From JACCYQ01 sp036675565 (GTDB lineage Bacteria; Bacteroidota; Bacteroidia; Chitinophagales; Chitinophagaceae), in NCBI GenBank assembly GCA_036675565.1, contig JAKFER010000153.1, positions 1-19,154 on the forward strand: a DNA stretch of 19,154 nucleotides, written 5' to 3'. The notes under the pieces were generated by a model. It made no database searches. It worked only from the letters and a program-made list of their open reading frames with translations, and was not told the origin of the DNA. Positions 1 to 7,503 of this stretch are shown here, one piece after another (the first letter of the stretch is position 1; every line of letters begins with the position of its first letter). The position numbers and the translations under genes were made by a program.

Positions 1-727
1 CCGGCATAGTTGCTTCCTCGTAATTGCCCTGTATATATTCAATAACTGTTCCCGTGTGTTTGCTGAGTTTTTTAAAACGCCCCAGTATTTTTTCAGTGCC
101 CACAATAAAAAGAGGCAGACGATATGCATTGAGTATAATATCCAGCGAGTTATCAATATGGGTTAGAAACTTATCCAACACTATCTCTTTCCGTTCAGAT
201 ACATCTGAAAAATTTGCCACTCTTTCCGGTACATCGTTAATGTAATCATACACGGACTGGGAAGTGTCGGATAAAATTCTAACAAACGTGTTAGTGTTAC
301 CAAGATATATCCGGCTGACTTTACTGCTTAGCATTAGTATAAGATATTTATGTAATTGCTTTTTGCTGTACACCAGGTCACGGATCTCAAATGATTCATC
401 GACAATAATTTTTTCTTCCACTTGCACGTCCAGGTACAATATTTTTTCAAACACAGGTGATACATAAATAGCAATACTCTTTTTGTGTGTATTAAAATTC
501 AGGTCTTTAATAACTGCCCGTAGTTTTTGCATCACCAACATAGCAGTCTCATGAGGGTAATTTTCCAGCAACTCCTGCTCTACTTTTGTTGCAGCAATTT
601 TCAAAGAATGTAACAACTCTCTTTTTAAACCCATTTTTGGTTCAAATGGCAAAATTATTGACACTGCCGGGCGGTAATGTACCGTATGCATTACCTCCTT
701 TATTTCCGGTGTTACAATTGAATTCAT
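1..727 (-). CDS. eRF1-like (baeRF/Balon-type) putative ribosome hibernation factor, C-terminus cut by window edge
   Basis: The frame is open from an ATG at 727 to the left edge (242 codons seen, no stop). The sequence, e.g. YRPAVSIILPFEP, KKSIAIYVSPVFEK and ESFEIRDLVYSKK, resembles from memory the bacterial archaeo-eukaryotic release-factor-like family, which is related to Pelota/eRF1 and to the hibernation factor Balon; I cannot confirm this by search. Such proteins are thought to bind the ribosomal A site in dormant cells. A second start at codon 13 (ATG at 691) gives MHTVHYRPAVS and may be the true one: the predicted transcript start near 741 would leave only about 14 nt before 727 but about 50 nt before 691. 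AAGGAGG sits just before 691, though only 2 nt away, which is too close for a good Shine-Dalgarno. It lies downstream of a USP gene and has its own FNR-like promoter. Confidence 0.6.
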   Translation of the reverse strand, partial: MNSIVTPEIKEVMHTVHYRPAVSIILPFEPKMGLKRELLHSLKIAATKVEQELLENYPHETAMLVMQKLRAVIKDLNFNTHKKSIAIYVSPVFEKILYLDVQVEEKIIVDESFEIRDLVYSKKQLHKYLILMLSSKVSRIYLGNTNTFVRILSDTSQSVYDYINDVPERVANFSDVSERKEIVLDKFLTHIDNSLDIILNAYRLPLFIVGTEKILGRFKKLSKHTGTVIEYIQGNYEEATMP

Positions 728-745
728 AACCCTGTATTTAGAATA

Positions 746-788
746 CGAAATTACTTTTATCAACCTTCTAAATCAGTGACGGCTGTCA
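746..788 (-). promoter_or_regulatory. FNR/Crp-type promoter of the eRF1-like gene
   Basis: A perfect palindrome TGAC-GGCT-GTCA lies at 777-788. On the minus strand the sequence TAATTTCG (753 to 746) matches the Bacteroidota -7 consensus TAnnTTTG at 5 of 6 fixed positions. The palindrome centre (782.5) lies 29.5 bp from the first base of the -7 element, so the site would be centred near -41. Confidence 0.6.
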
Positions 789-852
789 TCAAAGACTTTG
801 ATTATACTCCTTTAATCGAAAAGAACAGGCGGTTTACTTACCAGGTGAATGA

Positions 853-885
853 GGGGTAACTTTCATTTATTCAAGGGGTACTTTT
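853..885. repeat. Short direct repeat GGGGTAnCTTT, two copies 22 bp apart
   Basis: GGGGTAACTTT at 853-863 and GGGGTACTTTT at 875-885 are direct repeats spaced 22 bp, about two helical turns. They lie just downstream of the USP stop codon and upstream of the FNR-like site of the eRF1-like gene. A further GGGGTACTT occurs at 14675-14683. Function unknown. Confidence 0.4.
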
Positions 886-920
886 AATAGGACACTACCA
901 GATCCACCATTGAACCACAT

Positions 921-1739
921 TTATCTGTGAGCAATAAAAATGGGTAACTGATGATCACTGATTATTCCTGAAACAAAACTCTTATGAAATAACCTGGATA
1001 TTCCGGTACGTCCAAACGCCCCACTGATCAAAATAGTTTCGTTGTGTTTCATGAGCCAGGAACTAAAATGCTTCGCGGGGTCTGCTTCCAGTCTTGTTAA
1101 AGTAAGATCGCTGAAATGACGGGCTGCTAGCTCCTCGATGTTTGCTTCATCAGGAAATTCTTCACCGCCTTTCTCTTTTGCATAAATCAATATCGTTGTA
1201 TTACCACTCAGCTCGGGAAAAAGATAGGCGAATTGTTTGATAGCATAAACAGAAGATTCGCTTCCATCGTAGGCCAGTATATTACTGGTTGGAAACCTGA
1301 AGTTTTCAGGAATAAGTACAACCGGGCATTCTAAATTATGTAACACTTCTTTCAGATAAATATTAGGCTCTATTGTGTCAATATTTCCATAAAACGTTTC
1401 GCTGCTGAGTACCAATAAATCAGCAAACCTGGTTTCTTTTTTTAATTCAGGCAAAGCGAAATCATAGAAGTCTTTATGAACTCTGTGCTCAATGTGGTTT
1501 CGGGTGCAATAAGACTCAAAATGTTCAATACTCTTTTGTGCGATCTCACTGTTTTCTTCTTCAGTACCAGGAACTGCCAACGATCCAACCATTCCTCCGC
1601 TGAATATGCTAGCATAAGTGACCTGTGGCAAAAATGCACCAATGAGTAAAATTGGTTTTTTTTCGTTTAAATCTCTTGCAAAATCAAGAGCACCTTCTGA
1701 AAAGTTTTTTCCATCAAATGCCAGGAGAATTTTTTTCAT
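921..1739 (-). CDS. Tandem-domain universal stress protein (UspA family)
   Basis: This 272-residue protein has the length and layout of two fused USP domains. The first starts with MKKILLAFDG and contains DLLVLSSETFYG; the second starts near residue 150 with SNILAYDGSESS and ends with GAFGRTGISRLFHKSFVSG, which resembles the nucleotide-binding G-x2-G-x9-G-(S/T) pattern. USPs are cytosolic proteins induced by starvation, low oxygen and redox stress; many bind ATP or AMP. The start ATG at 1739 is supported by the family N-terminus. It has its own FNR-like promoter at 1779-1823 and lies upstream of the eRF1-like gene (193-bp gap with a second promoter). A broken paralogue lies at 8239-9100. The exact ligand is not predictable. 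Confidence 0.88.
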   Translation of the reverse strand: MKKILLAFDGKNFSEGALDFARDLNEKKPILLIGAFLPQVTYASIFSGGMVGSLAVPGTEEENSEIAQKSIEHFESYCTRNHIEHRVHKDFYDFALPELKKETRFADLLVLSSETFYGNIDTIEPNIYLKEVLHNLECPVVLIPENFRFPTSNILAYDGSESSVYAIKQFAYLFPELSGNTTILIYAKEKGGEEFPDEANIEELAARHFSDLTLTRLEADPAKHFSSWLMKHNETILISGAFGRTGISRLFHKSFVSGIISDHQLPIFIAHR

Positions 1740-1778
1740 ATTCGTTTGTTTTGAATATCAAATCTATCAGAGAGATAT

Positions 1779-1823
1779 TAAAAATAAGATGACGGGTAGC
1801 AGCAGAGTTTATGATCTTTATCA
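1779..1823 (-). promoter_or_regulatory. FNR/Crp-type promoter of the USP gene
   Basis: TGAT-CTTT-ATCA is a perfect palindrome at 1812-1823 (on the minus strand it reads TTGATAAAGATCA). A -7-like element TATTTTTA (1786 to 1779) follows 31.5 bp from the palindrome centre, slightly longer than in the sister promoters. The predicted transcript leader is about 35 nt. Confidence 0.5.
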
Positions 1824-1985
1824 ACTACGGCTCGCCTTTGGGCGGAAAATTGTCACCGGTAATCTTGTTAACTCGTTTATAAGAAAAAATTTATATTGTT
1901 TTACACCTTTACTGGTGTTTCCTTCCAGCGGCAAACAAGCTGTGGTAGCCTTCCATATCATTAGCCAGAATCCGGCTATTATTGC

Positions 1986-2009
1986 GGTTGATAAAGAAAA
2001 AGATCAACC
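1986..2009 (-). terminator. Possible stem-loop terminator after the multicopper oxidase gene
   Basis: GGTTGAT (1986-1992) and ATCAACC (2003-2009) form a 7-bp perfect inverted repeat with a 10-nt loop, 15 bp past the oxidase stop codon. No run of T follows on the minus strand, so it is only a candidate terminator or 3'-end stabiliser. Confidence 0.35.
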
Positions 2010-2024
2010 ATGGCGTAAGAGGGT

Positions 2025-4034
2025 TTATTTCTGTAGCACCAACTTCCGAAGTATCCGTTGACTATCTATAATTACTTCACCGAAGTAAGTTCCATTACTC
2101 CAGTTCGTCCCATCCAGATAAAATTGATGCAAACCTGGATTGCTTTTCCCTTTAAATAGCTGTTTTACAAGCGCACCCTTGCCATCATAAATATTAACTG
2201 TTACAACAGATTCCTGTTTTAAATTAAATTGAATGGTCACACTGTTAGTGAACGGATTGGGCCGTATTTTTAACTCAAACTCTTCTTGGGTATTTGCTTT
2301 TGCTTCTCCTATTTTTGATTGGAGGTTTACAATACTGTTATCTGCCTGCACTAAATAAGGCCGCATCATTTCATGGTCTTCATGCGAAAGAATATGGCAA
2401 TGCCATACATATAAACCTGGTAAATCAAAAGTGGCTATTATACGGGTTACTTCACGAGGGAACATGATATAGGTATCTTTCCATCCAGCTTCGTCTGCAG
2501 CGGGTAACCGGGGAGGGCCCAGTAAACGAATATTTTCGGGCTTACCGGTTTCCAGATCTACTGATGCTGAAAATTTTTGCCGGTTTACTAATTGCATATG
2601 CACCATGTGGAGGTGTATAGGATGGGCATCGGGTGTTTCATTGTAGATCTCCCATATCTCCGTATTGTTCTGCTTTATATTTTCAGTAACCGGCTCATCA
2701 AATTCCATTACACCCTGATCTACCGTCCCCAGCATTGTCTTTAGTCTGTCATATTCGTCTGTCGTTTCAAAAAGGATCAATTTTCTGGAAGGTAAAGTTG
2801 TTTGCAACGTTACAATGGGCGGCCGCAATGAAGCTGGCAGTGTGGTTAACGGATAGTTGGGGTTTAATGGCTTGCTTACTTTGAATGCCATAATTCTGCC
2901 AGTAGTCTGTTGAGTAACGGTAGTGCCGTTTGGAAAAGGTGTTTTAGCGTTATTATGCAATATTATGGTTTGACCGGTTAATTTAGGATCTGAAAAATCA
3001 ATAATTACGTCCCTGCGTTCGCCGGTGCCTATTAGCAATTTAGACAAGGTAATCGGTGCAGGAAGTAAACCGTTATCTGTTCCTATTTGAATAAAATTTT
3101 GATTACCGGTAAAAAAAAGGTTATAAAACCTGGAATCAGATCCATTAAGGATGCGGAAACGATATGGCCTTGGTTCTACCTCCAACACCGGCCATGCTTT
3201 ACCATTTACCAGAATTATATTACCAAAAAATTCCGGTGTGATGCTTTGCTCAGGTGCACCTGAAGATTCGGACATTGAAGGATAATAAAGCTGTCCCTCA
3301 GCGTCAAACATCCGGTCTTGTATAGCAAGACCTATATCATAAGGAGCTGTCGGCAATTTGTTCCCGCTTTGTAATGCTATTTCATTTTCATCAGTAAGAA
3401 GATAATAACCTGCGAGACCTGCATACACATTTAGACGGGTTATGCCCATTGCATGATCGTGATACCATAAAGTTGCAGCTTCCTGATCATTATTATAATG
3501 CAAAGTGGACTTAACAAAACCGCTACCGGTCACAGCAAAGTCGGGAGTAAACCATGCTTCTGGTAATCCATCGCTTGCCGATTCTGTATGGCCACCATGT
3601 AAATGAGTAACTATGGGAACACCTAAACTTTTCCAGTCGGTCCTACCGGATAACGCCCAATCAACGGTGGCATCAATAGGGAATAGGTGAGGTAAAGTAC
3701 CATTATTGTCGGCAAGCTTATTTTCCCAAAGAACATCAATGGGACGATTTTTTCTGGCAAGAATTGTAGGACCGGGATAGGAGCCGTTATAACCCCAAAC
3801 CTTCGTCAACAACGGTTGTTTTGTAACAGGATCAATTAATCCAAGGTTCTGCTCAAACTGAGTTACTGTAATTGTAAATGACCCTCCGCTTCGTGCATCA
3901 ATCAAAGCCGGTACAGGAAGTGGATTTACAAACTGTGGTTGTGTTTTAGGGTCTAATAAATTTTGTGCATTTGCAATAGTTACTGATAATGTAATAATAC
4001 AAAGCAGCTTCACTAAGTAAAGTAACTGTTTCAT
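2025..4034 (-). CDS. Secreted CotA/bilirubin-oxidase-like multicopper oxidase with T9SS sorting domain
   Basis: A 669-residue protein with signal peptide (hydrophobic stretch to about residue 23, ANAQ cleavage) and three cupredoxin domains. All four copper-binding motifs are present: HLHGGHTE (about 144), WYHDHAMG (about 190), HPIHLHMVH and, near the oxidase end, HCHILSHEDHEMM, whose Cys, His and Met have the type 1 copper spacing. HLHGG followed by DGLPEAWFT is typical of CotA/bilirubin-oxidase-like enzymes, which oxidise phenols, bilirubin or metal ions and reduce O2 to water. The last ~80 residues (RPNPFTNSVTIQF to RKLVLQK) are a type A T9SS C-terminal domain, so the enzyme should be exported through the outer membrane and released or surface-anchored. 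A canonical FNR box sits 54.5 bp upstream of its ATG. Substrate cannot be told from sequence. Confidence 0.92.
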   Translation of the reverse strand: MKQLLYLVKLLCIITLSVTIANAQNLLDPKTQPQFVNPLPVPALIDARSGGSFTITVTQFEQNLGLIDPVTKQPLLTKVWGYNGSYPGPTILARKNRPIDVLWENKLADNNGTLPHLFPIDATVDWALSGRTDWKSLGVPIVTHLHGGHTESASDGLPEAWFTPDFAVTGSGFVKSTLHYNNDQEAATLWYHDHAMGITRLNVYAGLAGYYLLTDENEIALQSGNKLPTAPYDIGLAIQDRMFDAEGQLYYPSMSESSGAPEQSITPEFFGNIILVNGKAWPVLEVEPRPYRFRILNGSDSRFYNLFFTGNQNFIQIGTDNGLLPAPITLSKLLIGTGERRDVIIDFSDPKLTGQTIILHNNAKTPFPNGTTVTQQTTGRIMAFKVSKPLNPNYPLTTLPASLRPPIVTLQTTLPSRKLILFETTDEYDRLKTMLGTVDQGVMEFDEPVTENIKQNNTEIWEIYNETPDAHPIHLHMVHMQLVNRQKFSASVDLETGKPENIRLLGPPRLPAADEAGWKDTYIMFPREVTRIIATFDLPGLYVWHCHILSHEDHEMMRPYLVQADNSIVNLQSKIGEAKANTQEEFELKIRPNPFTNSVTIQFNLKQESVVTVNIYDGKGALVKQLFKGKSNPGLHQFYLDGTNWSNGTYFGEVIIDSQRILRKLVLQK

Positions 4035-4081
4035 AAGTTCCTGTTTTAATTATTTTTGAATTTTAGTTTAATTCAAATGCA

Positions 4082-4095
4082 TTGATAGCAATCAA
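4082..4095 (-). promoter_or_regulatory. Canonical FNR box upstream of the multicopper oxidase
   Basis: TTGAT-AGCA-ATCAA is a perfect full-length FNR consensus at 4082-4095. Unlike the other sites in the window, no good -7 element lies 29-31 bp downstream. A -7-like TGCATTTG (4081 to 4074) directly abuts the box, which would fit repression or a different promoter geometry better than class II activation. Confidence 0.5.
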
Positions 4096-4203
4096 AGGAT
4101 AGTAGGGTATTAATTAGGCTTGATTATCCCTAAGCGTTTGCTGCCTTTCCTTCGGTGGGTACTAGTTAAATTATTAGCAGTTTGGGATGCATCATAAAGA
4201 TAT

Positions 4204-4659
4204 TCACGCAGAAGGTGGATCAGACTGATTTTCGTCTACCCTTAGGCTGATTATTATCATTAATAGAATTTTTATAGGAAAACCCCTCGCAGTCAATAGA
4301 TTTTGCCAGTTGAATAAATCACCGGGCACGAGGCCTTCATAATTTGTAATACCGTAGCCACTTAATTCTATAGCAAGATTCGCATTGATTTGCACCGGCG
4401 CTGTGTTATTAAAAAACGTTGCTACCAGCAATGCGCCTATTATAATTCCTCCTACAAAAAATAAATTCCAGATCTCCTTTTTCCAGTCGTATGTAAAAAA
4501 TGGAATGTTAGCAGGCAAACAGGCGGCGCATACATGCCGCAAGGACGAGGAGATGCCAAAAGACTTATTACCGATAAGTAATAATAAGGGAACCATTAAC
4601 CCAATCAGGGGACCCGCCACATACCAGGGCCAGGGAGAAGTCAACATGTTTGAAAGCAT
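4204..4659 (-). pseudogene. Truncated YeeE/YedE-family sulfur-compound transporter
   Basis: The first ~128 residues (SPWPWYVAGPLIGLMVPLLLL, FGISSSLRHVCAACLP, YDWKKEIWNLFFVGG, PGDLFNWQNLLTARGF) match the YeeE/YedE (TsuA-like) family, which imports thiosulfate or related sulfur compounds. Intact homologues are about 190 residues and continue into a glycine-rich segment with a GG-C-SGH motif. Here the sequence departs after ARGF into an unrelated tail (PIKILLMIIISLRV...) and stops, so about a third including the conserved Cys region is missing. The partner gene (DUF6691-type second half) that normally follows is also absent; the oxidase gene comes next. It sits 107 bp downstream of the persulfide dioxygenase gene, so it is probably the decayed end of that sulfur operon. 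Confidence 0.72.
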
Positions 4660-4698
4660 TACTATGGATTTTATATTTAATTAAATTTCATCAGTAAT

Positions 4699-4745
4699 AA
4701 ATGGCAGGGACTGCGTATTTGGAATGAGTCAAACTCCTGCCATTT
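4699..4745. repeat. 10-bp inverted repeat between persulfide dioxygenase and YeeE genes
   Basis: AAATGGCAGG (4699-4708) and CCTGCCATTT (4736-4745) are perfect complements around a 27-nt loop. It fills most of the 107-bp gap between the two genes and could be an attenuator, partial terminator or processing site that sets the downstream level. No clear T-run follows on the minus strand. Confidence 0.5.
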
Positions 4746-4766
4746 AAATGAGGGTGCATTGAATTC

Positions 4767-6185
4767 TTATGTTAACGTACTCGGACATACATAGTCCGTC
4801 ACGCGAATTTTAGCGCTATCTTTTATCGCTTTAAACCCGCCGGTCACATCAATTAAATTATCATATCCTCTCGCTTTTAAAATAGATGCAAATATCATCG
4901 AGCGATAACCACCTGCACAATGCACAAAGCTGGTTTTATTCTTATCTATTTTCAGCATGCTATCATTAATAAAATCGAGTGGGGCATTCTCAGCGTTTTC
5001 CACATGCTCGCTTAGATATTCGCTTTGCTTGCGTACGTCGAATACTTCTATTTTTTGATCTTTCGCCATGATCTCTGCCAGCTCTCCGGCACTGATGGAT
5101 GTAATTGTATCGATTTCCTTGCCTGTCTTTTTCCAGGCTTCAATACCTCCTTGCAAATAACCAATTGTATAATCATACCCGACACGAGCCAGCCTCGTGA
5201 TCACTTCTTCCTCGCGGCCGGGCTCATCTACAATTAAGATTGCTTGTTTAATATCCGGTATCAAGGTACCCACCCATGGGGCAAAACTTCCATCGATACC
5301 GATATTAATGGAGTTAGGCACAAAACCTTTTGCAAAGGTTTGCGCATCTCTTGTATCCAGTATAAGCGCACCGGTTTCATTGGCAGCTGTTTCAAAGGCT
5401 CGCGGACTTAACCCAATTTTACCACGTTTTATCACTTCATCGATACTTTCATAGCCTTGCTTGTTCAGCATTACGTTTAAAGGAAAATATGCAGGGGGTG
5501 GTAATAAGCCGGTTGTTACTTCTTTTATAAACTCTTGTTTTGTCATATCGGCCCGCAAAGCATAGTTCGAAATTTTCTGGTGACCCAACGTGTCGCTGGT
5601 TTCCGTACTCATGTTTTTACCACAGGCGCTGCCGGCGCCGTGAGCAGGATAGACAATGATGTCATCATTCAACTGCATTATTTTATTTCGTAATGAGTCA
5701 AAAAGTGTTGCCGCTAATTCTTCCTGCGTCATATGAGCCGCTTTCTGCGCTAAATCCGGACGGCCCACATCACCAATAAATAAAGTATCTCCTGAAAACA
5801 GCGCTATATCTTTTCCCTGTTCATCTTTAAGTAAATAACAGGCGCTTTCCATCGTGTGACCGGGTGTATGTAAAACTTTAAAGGTCACTTTACCCACTTT
5901 AAGTTCTTCACCATCCTTAGCAATGTGTGCAGCAAAATCAGGATTTGCATTGGGTCCATATACAATAGTTGCACCGGTTTTCCTGCCCAGATCCAAATGA
6001 CCAGATACAAAATCTGCATGGAAATGGGTTTCAAAAACATATTTTATTTTCGTATTGTTACGTTTAGCCTTCTCGATATACGGATCTACTTCACGCAAAG
6101 GGTCGATGACAACAGCCTCTCCATCGCTTTCAATGTAATACGCCCCTTGTGCAAGGCAGCCGGTATAAATTTGTTCGATCTTCAT
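4767..6185 (-). CDS. CstB-like persulfide dioxygenase-rhodanese fusion (MBL fold)
   Basis: Domain order in this 472-residue protein: metallo-beta-lactamase fold (about 1-230), a rhodanese-like domain without active cysteine (about 265-360; IVDEPGREEE replaces the Cys loop), and an active rhodanese (about 370-465, HCAGGYRS with Cys423). By comparison with ETHE1 the mononuclear iron ligands are His54, His110 and Asp133. This is the layout of CstB, which oxidises low-molecular-weight persulfides with O2 and transfers sulfane sulfur, giving sulfite or thiosulfate in the cytoplasm. In the metal motif HFHADFVSGH the usual second-shell His after Asp58 is Phe59. The gene starts 14 bp after the thioredoxin stop, so the two are one operon, with a TauE/SafE exporter upstream and a YeeE remnant downstream. 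Confidence 0.9.
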   Translation of the reverse strand: MKIEQIYTGCLAQGAYYIESDGEAVVIDPLREVDPYIEKAKRNNTKIKYVFETHFHADFVSGHLDLGRKTGATIVYGPNANPDFAAHIAKDGEELKVGKVTFKVLHTPGHTMESACYLLKDEQGKDIALFSGDTLFIGDVGRPDLAQKAAHMTQEELAATLFDSLRNKIMQLNDDIIVYPAHGAGSACGKNMSTETSDTLGHQKISNYALRADMTKQEFIKEVTTGLLPPPAYFPLNVMLNKQGYESIDEVIKRGKIGLSPRAFETAANETGALILDTRDAQTFAKGFVPNSINIGIDGSFAPWVGTLIPDIKQAILIVDEPGREEEVITRLARVGYDYTIGYLQGGIEAWKKTGKEIDTITSISAGELAEIMAKDQKIEVFDVRKQSEYLSEHVENAENAPLDFINDSMLKIDKNKTSFVHCAGGYRSMIFASILKARGYDNLIDVTGGFKAIKDSAKIRVTDYVCPSTLT

Positions 6186-6199
6186 GATTAATTTTTTGA

Positions 6200-6502
6200 T
6201 TAGTTTATATAATTATTCAATTGTTCAATTAATTGATTGGCGGGTACAACACCGGATTGTCTCCACTTTACCTGGCCATTTTTAAAAATCATGAGTGTGG
6301 GAATACCGGTTACATTGTACATTTCCGCGGCAGCGGGCGTAGTATCCACATTCACTTTAATAATAGTTACATCGTCGCCCACTTTTTGTTTTACTTCTTC
6401 CAGTATGGGTTTCATCATGCGGCAGGGAGCACACCAGTCTGCATAGAAATCAACCAGTATGGGTTTGTCTTCTTTTAGTATTTCTGAAAATGTCTGTGGC
6501 AT
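6200..6502 (-). CDS. Thioredoxin
   Basis: A 100-residue single-domain thioredoxin without a signal peptide, hence cytosolic. The active site is WCAPC (ADWCAPCRMMKP, about residues 22-33), with Ala in place of the usual Gly, and the conserved cis-proline loop is VTGIPT. It reduces disulfides and could clear persulfides or supply reductant to the persulfide dioxygenase-rhodanese encoded 14 bp downstream; that link is inference from the operon. A strong FNR-like promoter lies 65 bp upstream. Confidence 0.93.
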   Translation of the reverse strand: MPQTFSEILKEDKPILVDFYADWCAPCRMMKPILEEVKQKVGDDVTIIKVNVDTTPAAAEMYNVTGIPTLMIFKNGQVKWRQSGVVPANQLIEQLNNYIN

Positions 6503-6530
6503 TATTTATTAGTTTACTTGTATTAATATG

Positions 6531-6573
6531 TAAAATTGTAAAACTTTGTCTCCGCCTACAATGACTTTTGTCA
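6531..6573 (-). promoter_or_regulatory. FNR/Crp-type promoter of the thioredoxin-persulfide dioxygenase operon
   Basis: TGAC-TTTT-GTCA is a perfect palindrome at 6562-6573. The -7-like element CAATTTTA (6538 to 6531) starts exactly 29.5 bp from its centre and continues as CAATTTTACAT, the same 11 bases found at the same distance in the exporter promoter at 7455-7497. Predicted leader about 24 nt. Confidence 0.65.
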
Positions 6574-6646
6574 CATAAGGATCGTGAAAGGCATTTTAAC
6601 AGATCTTAAAATAAAACGCCTGGTGGTTGTCCGTCGCCTCTGCGAA

Positions 6647-7438
6647 TCAGCATAATTCTTTAAGAATAATATATACACCCATGATCAATACGAACCAGCC
6701 AAAAGCCTTTTTCAATTTTTCCCCAGGGATTTTATAACTAAACCAGTTACCCGCAAAAATGCCAACGATAGCCAAACTGGTTATTATCAACAACAACTTC
6801 CATTCTATTTGATAATGTGTAATGTCACCTAGAAAACCAATGAGTGAGTTGACCGCGATTATTAACAACGAGGTACCGACGGCTTTTTTCATGGGTAGCT
6901 TGCTAAAAAGCACGAGCGCCGGTATAATGAGAAACCCACCTCCTGCACCAACAAATCCGGCGACTATTCCTACAGCAGCCCCTTGCAGCATTATTATCGG
7001 GTAATTAAATTTTTGCGGCTCATTTTCGCTCACATTCGCCTCCTTCTTTTTCCTGATCATGGATACCGATGCAAAAACCATGAGTACAGCGAACATGATC
7101 ATCGTTAATATTGACTTGGTAACTACAAAGTTTGCAATGGAAAATATCTCAGCAGGAATGGCCGGAACCAGGAAAGCCCTGATTACATATACTAATATGA
7201 GTGCCGGAACACCAAAAATGAGTGCTGTTTTAAAACTGACCAGTCCCTGCTTGTATTTTGGGATTGCACCAATTAAACTGGTGGCACCAACAATAAATAA
7301 CGAATAGCCGGTTGCCAGAGTCGGATCGATGCTAAAAAGATAAACTAATACCGGTACGGTTAAGATAGAACCACCTCCTCCAAGAAGGCCTAACGAGACA
7401 CCAATTAACACCGAAGCCACATAACCAACTATCTCCAT
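6647..7438 (-). CDS. TauE/SafE (TSUP) family membrane exporter, probably of sulfite or related anions
   Basis: A 263-residue integral membrane protein with about eight hydrophobic segments arranged as two repeats, each opening with a glycine-rich motif: LGLLGGGGSILTVPVLVYL near residue 16 and VAGFVGAGGGFLIIPALVLF near residue 158. This is the TSUP family layout; members export sulfite, sulfoacetate or related sulfur compounds across the inner membrane. A charged linker (RKKKEANVSENEP) separates the halves. Its position between a Crp/Fnr regulator and a persulfide dioxygenase operon suggests export of sulfite made from persulfide oxidation, an inference. It has its own FNR-like promoter. Confidence 0.88.
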   Translation of the reverse strand: MEIVGYVASVLIGVSLGLLGGGGSILTVPVLVYLFSIDPTLATGYSLFIVGATSLIGAIPKYKQGLVSFKTALIFGVPALILVYVIRAFLVPAIPAEIFSIANFVVTKSILTMIMFAVLMVFASVSMIRKKKEANVSENEPQKFNYPIIMLQGAAVGIVAGFVGAGGGFLIIPALVLFSKLPMKKAVGTSLLIIAVNSLIGFLGDITHYQIEWKLLLIITSLAIVGIFAGNWFSYKIPGEKLKKAFGWFVLIMGVYIILKELC

Positions 7439-7454
7439 GAATAATTATTTCATG

Positions 7455-7497
7455 TAAAATTGGATATTCAATTCAGAACCAACAGTGACATCTATCA
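7455..7497 (-). promoter_or_regulatory. FNR/Crp-type promoter of the TauE/SafE exporter
   Basis: TGAC-ATCT-ATCA lies at 7486-7497 in the gap between the regulator stop and the exporter start. CAATTTTA (7462 to 7455) starts 29.5 bp from its centre, identical in sequence and spacing to the thioredoxin promoter. Predicted leader is about 12 nt. Confidence 0.65.
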
Positions 7498-7503
7498 CAC
7501 AAA

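Noticed and set aside
1618..2061. 147-codon plus-strand frame
   Set aside because: It lies half over the USP gene on the other strand and runs through an intergenic promoter region; no sensible protein features.
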